A stretch of 9,368 bases of DNA from Spartobacteria bacterium. GTDB taxonomy: Bacteria > Verrucomicrobiota > Verrucomicrobiia > Chthoniobacterales > UBA10450. The DNA lies in the NCBI GenBank assembly GCA_021324035.1, contig JAJPJU010000041.1, positions 1-9,368 of the forward strand, given 5' to 3'. The position numbers and the translations under genes were made by a program. Under the pieces are notes generated by a model, which saw only the letters and a list, made by a program, of their open reading frames with translations, was not told the origin of the DNA and searched no databases. The first letter of the stretch is position 1, and each line of letters opens with the position of its first letter. Shown here piece after piece: positions 1 through 6,458 of this stretch.

Positions 1-2
1 GC

Positions 3-83
3 AAATGGCACAGCCATCTTGACGCGCCCAAACCGCCAGAAATGCCGGAAGGAATAAAGGTGACGAAGGACGGGCTGCTCTAA
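3..83 (+). CDS. C-terminal tail of an unidentified protein (5' end outside window)
   Basis: The frame is open from the window edge and ends with TAA at 81-83, giving 26 residues (KWHSHLDAPKPPEMPEGIKV followed by TKDGLL). About two thirds of the codons end in G or C, like the confident genes here, and the Pro/Lys/Glu-rich text reads like a soluble protein terminus. It stops 9 nt before the stop of the convergent DUF4912 gene. The fragment is too short to assign a family. In other genomes I recall DUF4912 genes lying near alpha-glucan branching or glycoside hydrolase genes, but nothing in this tail shows that. It could also be chance open frame. Confidence 0.45.
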   Translation, partial: KWHSHLDAPKPPEMPEGIKVTKDGLL

Positions 84-92
84 ACCGGGAAT

Positions 93-881
93 TTAACTGC
101 CGCTAATCTCGCTAAACCCGCGAGACGGACTGCTCGCGCCGACACCAAGTAGTGCTTCGGCGCGGCGCCGCAATGCAACCCCATTCCGCCGATTGCCGAA
201 AGCGCGACGCGCCTCCTCGATCTGGTCGACCGACAAATTCATCGCGCGCAAAATTTCCCACTCCTCATCGGTTAATAATTCGCGGTCTTCATCGCTCACG
301 GCGCGATCTTGAAACCGCGACACAGTTTCGGCGAGGGCATTGGCATTCGAACGCGGAAAAAGATCGATCAACCGCTGAAAACTTAAGTGGAAGGGAATCG
401 TCGCCACATCGACTTCGTCACTGCCGGCGACTCGCTCCTTGGGCATTATCACCCGATCGGAGATCGCGACTGCGTGCCAGGCTTCTGCCGGTTGATAATA
501 TCCGAGCTCGACCTGGTATTTTTCGCACGGTTCGGCAACGTTCAGGTAACAATTGCCGGCCATCGGCTCAACGGCCTGGGCCAATTCTTCGCTGCCATCA
601 GGCCCGTAAACTCGCAGATGCACCTGTCGGTCAACCGGGGCGGTGTTTTCAAATATCGTCGACCAATCAACGTTCCAATAAACGAAAAGCGTTCGCGGAT
701 CCCGGGCAATCGCGAACAAAAGCGGGTTCCCATACACACGTGGCAACTCGACAGCATCGGCCAGGTCTGCCGGCAGTTTGGTATCGGTCCTCGCCAGCCG
801 CACCACCGGGCCATTAGAAATCCGATAACCTTTCGGAGGATTCGCCTCTTGTTTGCTTTCGTTCGTCGTTTCTTCGGTCAT
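93..881 (-). CDS. DUF4912 domain-containing protein
   Basis: This gene encodes 262 residues from ATG at 881. The frame extends upstream to a TTG at 923, but those 14 residues look unlike family sequence and have no Shine-Dalgarno, so ATG is preferred. Residues 1-45 are polar and low in complexity. Residues 50-150 match the DUF4912 pattern as I know it: a Pro-rich entry, then ARDPRTLFVYWNVDW (59-73), a beta-rich stretch with HLRVYGPDG (88-96), and a GYY...AWHAVAISDRV segment (127-143). The tail (170-262) is helical and charged. No signal peptide or membrane segment is visible, so it is probably cytoplasmic. The molecular function is unknown; the fold may be carbohydrate-binding-like, which is inference only. 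It is transcribed divergently from the lipid kinase gene and converges on the partial gene at 3-83. Confidence 0.85.
   Translation of the reverse strand: MTEETTNESKQEANPPKGYRISNGPVVRLARTDTKLPADLADAVELPRVYGNPLLFAIARDPRTLFVYWNVDWSTIFENTAPVDRQVHLRVYGPDGSEELAQAVEPMAGNCYLNVAEPCEKYQVELGYYQPAEAWHAVAISDRVIMPKERVAGSDEVDVATIPFHLSFQRLIDLFPRSNANALAETVSRFQDRAVSDEDRELLTDEEWEILRAMNLSVDQIEEARRAFGNRRNGVALRRRAEALLGVGASSPSRGFSEISGS
119..138. repeat. Inverted repeat CGCGAG-8 nt-CTCGCG
   Basis: Two perfect 6-bp arms flank an 8-nt loop near the 3' end of the DUF4912 coding sequence. No T-run follows on either strand, so it is not a classical terminator. It may only reflect GC-rich codons, but it is the only hairpin seen near this convergent gene end. 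Confidence 0.35.
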
Positions 882-979
882 TGCGCTATTCTTAATAACT
901 CGGCTGAAAGATTCTGAAAACAAAGCGGAATTTGCGCCAACTAACCGCAGATCGACAGTCGATTTGTTCGCGCGGGAAC
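882..979. promoter_or_regulatory. Divergent spacer between the DUF4912 gene and the lipid kinase operon
   Basis: This 98-bp spacer must hold promoters for both the minus-strand DUF4912 gene and the plus-strand dgk-rfaE2-purN operon. Its A+T-rich part is at about 887-925. I see no confident -35/-10 pair. It contains a perfect palindrome, ATCGAC-A-GTCGAT (951-963), and a second inverted repeat, TGTTC-6 nt-GAACA (965-980), that runs into the kinase start codon. Either could be an operator or could affect initiation; neither is proven. Confidence 0.5.
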
Positions 980-1864
980 ATGGACAAACCCTACATCATC
1001 TTCAATCCAACAGCCGGATCGGCGGGGCGCCGCGATGACACCCGGCAGCGGTTGAAAAAGCTTGAGCCGCTTGCTTTTCGCACCACCCGAAGAAGAGGCG
1101 ACGCGGAAAAATGGGCCCGTCACGCTCGTGCCGCGAAAGCGCGCGTCATCGTCGTTGCGGGCGGTGACGGAACGCTCAACGAAGTGGTCAACGGTCTGCA
1201 CCCGCTAACTCCAACAATGTGTATCGGCCTGGTGCCGCTCGGAACCGGAAATGACTTTGCCCGCACCATGGGACTTCCATCCTCGATCGAAGAAAATCTC
1301 GAGGTCCTTCGCTTCGGAAAAAGGACCCGAATTGACGTCGTCCGGGTGAAAAGCAAAAAGACTTCGCGCTATTTCGTAAACGTTTCCGCCGGCGGTTTCA
1401 GCGGAATCGTTGGCGAAAAAATGACGCGGCAAATCAAACGAACCTGGGGTCCATTGGCCTATGTCCGCGGCGCCGCCGCTGCTCTGCTCGATCTTCACGC
1501 CTACAAAACCGATATCGCGCTGGATGATCGCGAACGCTTTTCCGCAGAGCTTTACAATGTTGTTGTTGCCAACGGCCGGTTCGTTGCGGGTGGATTGCCG
1601 ATTGCGCCGACTGCGGATCCGACTGACGGGAAACTCGAGGTTGTTTTGATTCCCAAGCTCGGTGCCGCTGAAATGGCATTGCTCGCGGCGGAAATCGTTC
1701 TAGGTAAACATCTCTCGAGTAATGCGACGATTTTCCGGCAAGCCAGAAAGATTGTGGTCCGGTCGCGTTCCGGTATGTATTTCAATGTGGACGGCGAGCT
1801 GGTGGGCACCGCCCCAGCAACATTTCAAATCATTCCCCGCGCGCTAAACTTTATCGTTAAGTGA
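980..1864 (+). CDS. Diacylglycerol kinase family lipid kinase (YegS/DgkB/BmrU type)
   Basis: This 294-residue protein is close to the usual length of the soluble lipid kinases DgkB and YegS (about 300). It transfers phosphate from ATP to a lipid alcohol, most likely diacylglycerol to phosphatidic acid, at the membrane surface. Visible motifs are FNPTAGSAG (8-16), the nucleotide-binding AGGDGTLNEVVNG (60-72), PLGTGNDFAR (86-95), GGLPIAPTADPTDGKLEVV (204-222) and NVDGE (269-273). Glu273 corresponds to the glutamate proposed as general base in DgkB. There is no membrane helix. ATG at 980 is chosen because conserved sequence starts right there; the upstream TTG at 932 adds 16 poor residues. The Shine-Dalgarno is weak. 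First gene of an operon: its TGA overlaps the GTG of rfaE2 by 4 nt. The exact substrate (diacylglycerol, ceramide, undecaprenol, other) cannot be read from sequence. Confidence 0.93.
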   Translation: MDKPYIIFNPTAGSAGRRDDTRQRLKKLEPLAFRTTRRRGDAEKWARHARAAKARVIVVAGGDGTLNEVVNGLHPLTPTMCIGLVPLGTGNDFARTMGLPSSIEENLEVLRFGKRTRIDVVRVKSKKTSRYFVNVSAGGFSGIVGEKMTRQIKRTWGPLAYVRGAAAALLDLHAYKTDIALDDRERFSAELYNVVVANGRFVAGGLPIAPTADPTDGKLEVVLIPKLGAAEMALLAAEIVLGKHLSSNATIFRQARKIVVRSRSGMYFNVDGELVGTAPATFQIIPRALNFIVK

Positions 1865-2349
1865 GCCGATCAAAAATAATACCCCTAAGCAAATTGGCCG
1901 AGCGCATTGGTGAGTTGCGGGCGGGTGGGAAAAAGATTGTCGCGACGAACGGATGTTTCGATCTGCTTCATCCGGGTCACGTTCGTTATCTGGAGGCGGC
2001 CCGCGCGCTTGGAGACGTGCTCGTGGTCGGACTAAACGGCGACGAATCCGTTCGCGCGTTAAAAGGATCGGGCCGTCCGATTAACAACGAGAACGACAGA
2101 GCGGAGCTTGTGGCCGCGCTCGAATCCGTCGACCAGGTGACGATTTTCCCCGAAGTCCGGGCAACGAATTTTATCGAGCTCGCCGCGCCGGATGTTTACG
2201 TGAAAGGGGGCGATTACAATTCCGAAACATTGAATGCCGGGGAGCGCGCGGCCTTGGAAAAAATCGGCTCTCGGATCGAGATCGTCCCTTTCGAGAAAGG
2301 TCATTCGACTTCGGCGCTGCTCAAAAAATTGCAAGGAGGGACACCGTGA
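1861..2349 (+). CDS. rfaE2: D-glycero-beta-D-manno-heptose 1-phosphate adenylyltransferase
   Basis: The product transfers AMP from ATP to heptose-1-phosphate, making the ADP-heptose precursor of the LPS inner core in the cytoplasm. It has 162 residues, the length of stand-alone RfaE2 proteins and equal to the C-terminal domain of bifunctional HldE; the N-terminal kinase domain is absent, so the kinase must be encoded elsewhere. Motifs are TNGCFDLLHPGHVRYL (29-44) with the cytidylyltransferase-type HxGH at 37-40, GRPINNENDRAELVAAL (71-87), VKGGDY (114-119) and GHSTSALLKKL (147-157). It starts with GTG at 1861 inside the stop of the lipid kinase gene and has no obvious Shine-Dalgarno, so it is probably translated by coupling. 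Its presence argues for a Gram-negative envelope with heptose in LPS or another glycan. Confidence 0.95.
   Translation: MSRSKIIPLSKLAERIGELRAGGKKIVATNGCFDLLHPGHVRYLEAARALGDVLVVGLNGDESVRALKGSGRPINNENDRAELVAALESVDQVTIFPEVRATNFIELAAPDVYVKGGDYNSETLNAGERAALEKIGSRIEIVPFEKGHSTSALLKKLQGGTP
2333..2340 (+). promoter_or_regulatory. Strong ribosome binding site for purN
   Basis: AAGGAGGG, a near-perfect anti-Shine-Dalgarno complement, lies 5 nt before the GTG at 2346 and within the last codons of rfaE2. It is the best such site in the plus-strand operon and supports the GTG start of purN. Confidence 0.85.
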
Positions 2350-2930
2350 AGTCGCTCGGCCTGGGAATTCTCGGCTCCGGGCGCGGATCGAATTGTCGCG
2401 CAATTCTCGAAGCTATTCGCGCGGGAACGTTGCCAGCGCGGGCGTGCGTCGTGATTTCCGATGTTATAGACGCACCGATTTTGGACATCGCGCGAGAATT
2501 TTCAGTTCCGAATGCGTATTTGCCGCCGGGACAATTTCGAACACGGCTCGAACCGAACGTTGAATCCGAACTCGTCCGGATGTTGCGCGACGCCGGTGTC
2601 GATCTCGTTGTCCTTGCCGGTTTCATGCGGGTGTTGAAAGCGCCGATGTTGGAAGCGTTTCCGCGCCGGATCATCAATATTCATCCGTCTCTCCTTCCAA
2701 AATTTCAGGGCCTGCAGGCATGGAAACAAGCGCTCGCCGCCGGCGAAACGGTGACCGGCTGCACGGTCCATTATGTCGACGACAAAATAGACCACGGCGA
2801 TATTATCGCTCAGCGGCAGGTCCCCATTTTGCCTAACGACTCGGCCGAGACGTTGCACGCGCGAGTTCAAATCGCCGAGCACGAGCTTTATCCGGCGGTG
2901 ATCGCACAGTTGTGCGCTAAGACTTCTTAG
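2346..2930 (+). CDS. purN: Phosphoribosylglycinamide formyltransferase (GAR transformylase)
   Basis: The enzyme transfers the formyl group of 10-formyl-THF to glycinamide ribonucleotide in de novo purine synthesis. It has 194 residues, slightly shorter than E. coli PurN (212). It shows the phosphate-binding LGSGRGSN (9-16), VVLAGFMRVL (88-97), the active-site INIHPSLLPKFQG (110-122) with Asn111 and His113, and VHYVDDKIDHGDIIAQ (141-156), where Asp149 matches the catalytic aspartate. It starts with GTG overlapping the rfaE2 stop (GTGA) and has a strong ribosome binding site. Last gene of the plus-strand operon: its TAG overlaps the stop codon of convergent gpsA, and hairpins fill its last 30 bases. 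Confidence 0.96.
   Translation: MKSLGLGILGSGRGSNCRAILEAIRAGTLPARACVVISDVIDAPILDIAREFSVPNAYLPPGQFRTRLEPNVESELVRMLRDAGVDLVVLAGFMRVLKAPMLEAFPRRIINIHPSLLPKFQGLQAWKQALAAGETVTGCTVHYVDDKIDHGDIIAQRQVPILPNDSAETLHARVQIAEHELYPAVIAQLCAKTS
2903..2916. repeat. Inverted repeat CGCACA-GT-TGTGCG
   Basis: Perfect 6-bp arms around a 2-nt centre (in RNA, five pairs and a 4-nt loop) lie inside the 3' end of purN. It is the first of three chained inverted repeats running to 2942; see the terminator entry. Confidence 0.5.
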
Positions 2931-2931
2931 C
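2916..2931. repeat. Inverted repeat GCTAAGA-CT-TCTTAGC across the purN/gpsA stop codons
   Basis: Perfect 7-bp arms around a 2-nt centre span both stop codons. It shares one base with the preceding repeat and three with the following hairpin, so the structures could compete. It can form on both transcripts. With a one-base bulge the stem can lengthen by four further pairs (one of them G-U). Confidence 0.55.
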
Positions 2932-3928
2932 CGCGCTCGGCTTTTTGATCGCGAGCGAGTAAATCCTCCATCGCCTGCGTCGCCGGTTTTCCGCGATGGA
3001 CCAAAGCATAGACTTCGTCGATCACGGGCGTGGCGACCTCCAGTTTTCGGGCACACTCGAACGCACTTTTTGCGGTGGGAACGCCTTCGGCAGTCGTTTG
3101 CATCGCTTCAATGATTTCGGACAACTTTCGCCCCCGTCCGAGTTCTTCGCCGACCCGGCGATTGCGACTGTGTTTACTGAAGCAGGTTGCAACCAGATCT
3201 CCGGCCCCACTCAATCCGTAGAATGTTCGAACATCTGCGCCCATTTTCGTTCCAAGCCGGATCATTTCAGCAAGCGATCGGGTAACTAACGCGGCTTTGG
3301 CATTATCGCCGAGTCCGAGTCCGTCGCCCGCGCCGGCTGCAATCGCAAAAATGTTTTTAAGCGCACCCCCAAGTTCAATTCCAGTGATTTCCTCGCCGGT
3401 ATAAATCCGGAATCGCGGCGTGCCTAATTTATCCTGGAGATCCGGAGCGTATTGCGGATTCGTGCAGGCGAGAACTGTTGCCGTCGGCAGACCGCGGGCA
3501 ACTTCGATCGCGAGATTAGGCCCGGACAGAACCGCCACGCTGTGCTGCGGATAAATCTCCGACAGGATTTCGCTCATTCGCTTGCCGGTTCCGTGCTCGA
3601 GTCCCTTTACGCAACTGAGCAGAATGGCATTCGCGTTCGGCACAAATGGCCGCAATCGATCGGCAACCTCCCTGAGTGCGGTTGACGGCGTTACAAAAAC
3701 AATCAAGTCCGCCTTGCCGCATTCCCTAAGATCACTCGTTAGGCCAATTGAGCCTGGAAGAGTTATGCCGGGAAGATAAATCCGGTTCTCACGCGTCTTT
3801 TTAATCTGATCGACCCGGGATTTGTCATTTCCCCACAGCAACACGGAGTGACCGCGATTCGCCCAAATGAACGATAATGCTGTGCCCCAACCGCCGGCTC
3901 CGATAACTGCGATGCGCTCGAGTTTCAC
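2927..3928 (-). CDS. gpsA: NAD(P)-dependent glycerol-3-phosphate dehydrogenase
   Basis: The enzyme reduces dihydroxyacetone phosphate to sn-glycerol-3-phosphate, the backbone for phospholipids, in the cytoplasm. It has 333 residues, normal for GpsA. Motifs are the Rossmann loop VIGAGGWGTALS (8-19), SCVKGLE (105-111) with Lys108, LSGPNLAIEVARGLPT (134-149), GGALKNIFAIAAGAGDGLGL (188-207) with the family's catalytic lysine at 191, and YGLSGAGDL (237-245). The start is GTG at 3928, overlapping the plsY stop by 4 nt (GTGA); no Shine-Dalgarno precedes it, which suggests coupling to plsY. PlsY uses the product of this enzyme after acyl-phosphate formation, so the pair is functionally matched. The 3' end carries the opposing operon's terminator-like hairpin. 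Confidence 0.97.
   Translation of the reverse strand: MKLERIAVIGAGGWGTALSFIWANRGHSVLLWGNDKSRVDQIKKTRENRIYLPGITLPGSIGLTSDLRECGKADLIVFVTPSTALREVADRLRPFVPNANAILLSCVKGLEHGTGKRMSEILSEIYPQHSVAVLSGPNLAIEVARGLPTATVLACTNPQYAPDLQDKLGTPRFRIYTGEEITGIELGGALKNIFAIAAGAGDGLGLGDNAKAALVTRSLAEMIRLGTKMGADVRTFYGLSGAGDLVATCFSKHSRNRRVGEELGRGRKLSEIIEAMQTTAEGVPTAKSAFECARKLEVATPVIDEVYALVHRGKPATQAMEDLLARDQKAERG
2929..2946 (+). terminator. Probable rho-independent terminator of the lipid kinase-rfaE2-purN operon
   Basis: AGCCG (2929-2933), loop CGCT, and CGGCT (2938-2942) form a perfect GC-rich stem whose last base begins a five-T run (2942-2946). This is the classical intrinsic terminator shape, read on the plus strand. 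It begins within the purN TAG and lies in the last codons of gpsA on the other strand. The stem is short (5 bp), but the adjacent repeat at 2916-2931 may add strength. In the gpsA direction no T-run follows, so it should act mainly on purN transcripts. Confidence 0.6.
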
Positions 3929-4551
3929 TTTTTCGCGTAGCGCGGTTCCGTGCCGCTAAACAACCGCGCGAGATTTGATCGGTGCCTGACTACAACAATC
4001 ACGGCCAGACATAGAGAAAAGTAAACCAGGACCGGAGATCGCAGGTTGTGAAGAATGAACAGCGATATCATCGAAATCGGAAGCGCAATCGCGGCCGCGA
4101 TCGAAGCGACAGAAACGTAACGAGAAACTTTGAATGTAACAATCCACACCGCACCCATGATTAACCCGGCTATCCAGCTGATGCCAAAGATAACGCCAAG
4201 AGACGTCGCGACGCCTTTGCCGCCTTTGAAGCCAAGCCATACCGGATAACTGTGGCCAACGACGGAAAAAATTCCCGCAGCTGCAATGCAAATATCAGTG
4301 GCAAATGGACCGAGTCCGCAGCGGCGCGCGATCACACTGGCAAAGAAAACTGAAACAAGGCCTTTGCAAAAATCGACGACGAACACCGGATATCCGAAAT
4401 TCTTGCCGAGCGCGCGGGTTACATTTGTCGCTCCGACATTCCCACTGCCGACTTGGCGAATATCGATTCCTCGGAGTCGACCCGCGATGTAACCGGTGGG
4501 AAAAGATCCTATGAGGTACGCTATTAATCCGGCGCTGACGAAGCAAAGCAT
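3925..4551 (-). CDS. plsY: Glycerol-3-phosphate acyltransferase PlsY (acyl-phosphate dependent)
   Basis: This inner-membrane enzyme transfers an acyl group from acyl-phosphate to glycerol-3-phosphate, giving lysophosphatidic acid, the first committed step of the PlsX/PlsY route. It has 208 residues and about five hydrophobic membrane spans. The family motifs are all visible: LIGSFPTGY (13-21), QVGSGNVGATNVTRALG (33-49), VGHSYPVWLGFKGGKGVATS (98-117), and the C-terminal RHRSNLARLFSGTEPR (189-204). It starts with ATG, 8 nt after the mnmG stop, with a modest AGG in the spacer. It is followed by gpsA with a 4-nt overlap. A plsX gene is not in this window and must lie elsewhere. Confidence 0.96.
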   Translation of the reverse strand: MLCFVSAGLIAYLIGSFPTGYIAGRLRGIDIRQVGSGNVGATNVTRALGKNFGYPVFVVDFCKGLVSVFFASVIARRCGLGPFATDICIAAAGIFSVVGHSYPVWLGFKGGKGVATSLGVIFGISWIAGLIMGAVWIVTFKVSRYVSVASIAAAIALPISMISLFILHNLRSPVLVYFSLCLAVIVVVRHRSNLARLFSGTEPRYAKK

Positions 4552-4559
4552 GTCTCAAC

Positions 4560-6458
4560 CTAACTAGCCGTCGTGACCCGGAGATCGCTTATTGTTGACT
4601 CTAAGTGTCTGTAGCGGAGCCAGATATGCAGAATAGATATATCAGCGGAAGTCACGCCACTGACTCGCGCCGCATCGCCTAACGAAGCGGGCCGCACCTT
4701 GTTCAGCTTCTGCCGGGCCTCCGAACTGAGTCCCTTAACGATGTCGAAATTGAAACCATCGGGAATCCTTTGCCGGCTATTCCGATCAATCTCTTTGTTT
4801 TGTTGTGCCTGCCGTTGAGAATAACCTTCGTACTTGAATTCGGTGGCCAGTAGATCCCAAATCTCCGCCGACGCGGTTGCGTGGATTTCTTCCGGCAAAT
4901 CAGCCGGCCCAAAATCGGACCGTTTCAGCAGTTGGCTAAGCGGAATTGTGCCGATTTTCTTTTCATGAAGCAAAGCCCGGCAGCGGCGAAGCAGATCAGT
5001 TTTGCGCTCAAAGGATTGCCATTGACCGCGACCGAGGAGTCCAAGCTCGAATGCGCGCGGAGCGAGGCGCTGATCCGCGTTATCATGGCGCAAATGTAAT
5101 CGGTCTTCTGCGCGGCTGGTGAACATCCGATACGGTTCCTCGGTTCCTTTGGTCACGAGATCATCGATTAGCACGCCGATGTAAGCTTCGCTTCGCTTGA
5201 GAGTAAACTCCGGCCGGCCCTGGACCCCCAATGCCGCATTGGTGCCGGCGACCAAACCTTGGGCGGCCGCCTCTTCGTAACCTGATGTTCCGTTAACCTG
5301 GCCAGCAAAATAAAGCCGTCGAACCAACTTGGTCTCGAGCGTGTGAAAAAGCTGGGTCGGCGGGAAATAATCGTACTCGACGGCATAGCCGGGACGCATG
5401 ATTTCAGCGTTCTCCAATGCTGGAATGGAACGGACGAATTGAAGCTGCACCTCGTAGGGCAGACTCGTGGAGATCCCGTTGACGTAGTATTCCTCACTGT
5501 GGCGGCCCTCGGGCTCCAGAAAAAGCTGGTGATTTTCACGATGGGCGAACTTGACGACTTTGTCTTCGATCGACGGGCAATACCGGGGGCCGGTGCCTTC
5601 GATTCGCCCTGCATAAAGAGGAGAACGATGGAGATTGTTTCGGATTATCTCCCGGGTTTCGGCGGTGGTTTGCGTGATCCAGCAGGGCAGTTGTTCCACG
5701 TGGAACTCCGGTCCCGAAACGTTGTTCAACGTGAAAACGTCATCCGGCTCTGGGATTCCGGCGTCTTTCCAAAATGAAAATCGCGGCGGGGGCTCTTCCC
5801 CGGGTTGGATCTGGCAACGACCGAAATCGATCGATCGTCCATTAAGCCGGCAAGGTGTGCCGGTTTTAAATCTGCCCACCTCGAACCCCAGCTCTTTCAA
5901 ACTGGAGCTCAACCCGGAGCTCGTGTCCGCCATTCTTCCACCCGGCTTGCTATTTTCGCCCACGTGCAGTAATCCGCGCAAAAACGTTCCCGCAGTGATG
6001 ACGATGGCGTCCCCCGCGATCGTCACGCCCAGATCCGTCTCCACCGCTGTGACGCGACCGTCCGCGACAATTACCTGGGAAACTGTCGCCTGTTTTACAT
6101 CCAAACCGGCGGTCCGTTCCAAAATCGCCTTCATCCGAAATTGGTAGGCCTTTTTGTCGCACTGAACTCGCGGAGCGCGAACGGCTGGTCCCTTCGATCT
6201 GTTCAACATTCGAAACTGAATTCCGGTGGCGTCGGCATTCATTCCCATCGCTCCGCCAAGTGCGTCGATTTCCCGAACGATTTGGCCCTTTGCCAGGCCG
6301 CCAATTGCCGGATTGCAGGACATTTGCCCAATGGTGTCCAAATTTTGGGTCAACATCAGAGTGCGACATCCGAGGCGAGCAGATGCTAGAGCGGCCTCGA
6401 TTCCGGCGTGGCCGCTTCCGACGACGATTACGTCATACTGAGTGGGTAATTTAAACAT
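4560..6458 (-). CDS. mnmG: tRNA uridine-5-carboxymethylaminomethyl modification enzyme MnmG (GidA)
   Basis: MnmG is an FAD protein that, with the GTPase MnmE, uses 5,10-methylene-THF to modify U34 of certain tRNAs. It has 632 residues (E. coli 629). Motifs are the FAD loop VVGSGHAGIEAA (12-23), MSCNPAIGGLAKGQIVREID (46-65) with conserved Cys48, RFKTGTPCR (196-204), GPRYCPSIEDK (290-300) with the second conserved Cys at 294, and the helical C-terminal region with LNKVRPASLGDAARVSGV, which should contact MnmE and tRNA. The usual Pro-Pro in KTGTPPR is Pro-Cys here. The ATG overlaps the end of cdd by 8 nt, with GGAGGG 8 nt upstream. A parS-like site lies in the codons for FHVEQ (252-256). An mnmE partner is not in the window. 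Confidence 0.98.
   Translation of the reverse strand: MFKLPTQYDVIVVGSGHAGIEAALASARLGCRTLMLTQNLDTIGQMSCNPAIGGLAKGQIVREIDALGGAMGMNADATGIQFRMLNRSKGPAVRAPRVQCDKKAYQFRMKAILERTAGLDVKQATVSQVIVADGRVTAVETDLGVTIAGDAIVITAGTFLRGLLHVGENSKPGGRMADTSSGLSSSLKELGFEVGRFKTGTPCRLNGRSIDFGRCQIQPGEEPPPRFSFWKDAGIPEPDDVFTLNNVSGPEFHVEQLPCWITQTTAETREIIRNNLHRSPLYAGRIEGTGPRYCPSIEDKVVKFAHRENHQLFLEPEGRHSEEYYVNGISTSLPYEVQLQFVRSIPALENAEIMRPGYAVEYDYFPPTQLFHTLETKLVRRLYFAGQVNGTSGYEEAAAQGLVAGTNAALGVQGRPEFTLKRSEAYIGVLIDDLVTKGTEEPYRMFTSRAEDRLHLRHDNADQRLAPRAFELGLLGRGQWQSFERKTDLLRRCRALLHEKKIGTIPLSQLLKRSDFGPADLPEEIHATASAEIWDLLATEFKYEGYSQRQAQQNKEIDRNSRQRIPDGFNFDIVKGLSSEARQKLNKVRPASLGDAARVSGVTSADISILHIWLRYRHLESTISDLRVTTAS
5692..5707. 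other. parS-like chromosome partition site (ParB binding) inside mnmG
   Basis: TGTTCCACGTGGAACT contains the perfect 14-bp palindrome GTTCCACGTGGAAC. The known bacterial parS consensus is TGTTYCACGTGRAACA, so 15 of 16 positions agree and only the last base differs. By my arithmetic, a 14-bp core with two two-fold degenerate positions is expected about once in 10,000 windows of this size. The site falls in codons for residues in a less conserved stretch of MnmG. ParB binding would make it a centromere-like loading site. mnmG lies near oriC in many bacteria, which fits. parA and parB are not in the window. Confidence 0.75.

Noticed and set aside
152..817. Long open frame (221 codons) on the plus strand opposite the DUF4912 gene
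   Set aside because: It is an antisense shadow: Arg/Ser/Pro-rich text without recognisable motifs, lying wholly within a convincing gene. The same applies to 387-917.
882..923. TTG start extending the DUF4912 protein by 14 residues
   Set aside because: No ribosome site precedes it and the added residues are unlike family sequence; ATG at 881 is simpler.
932..979. TTG start extending the lipid kinase by 16 residues
   Set aside because: Family proteins begin directly at the strand containing FNPTAG, and ATG 980 fits that.
2502..3056. 184-codon minus-strand frame across purN and the gpsA end
   Set aside because: It is antisense to well-supported purN and gpsA codons and has no family motif.
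5635..6147. 170-codon plus-strand frame inside mnmG
   Set aside because: It is antisense to conserved mnmG; the composition looks like the complement of codons rather than a protein.
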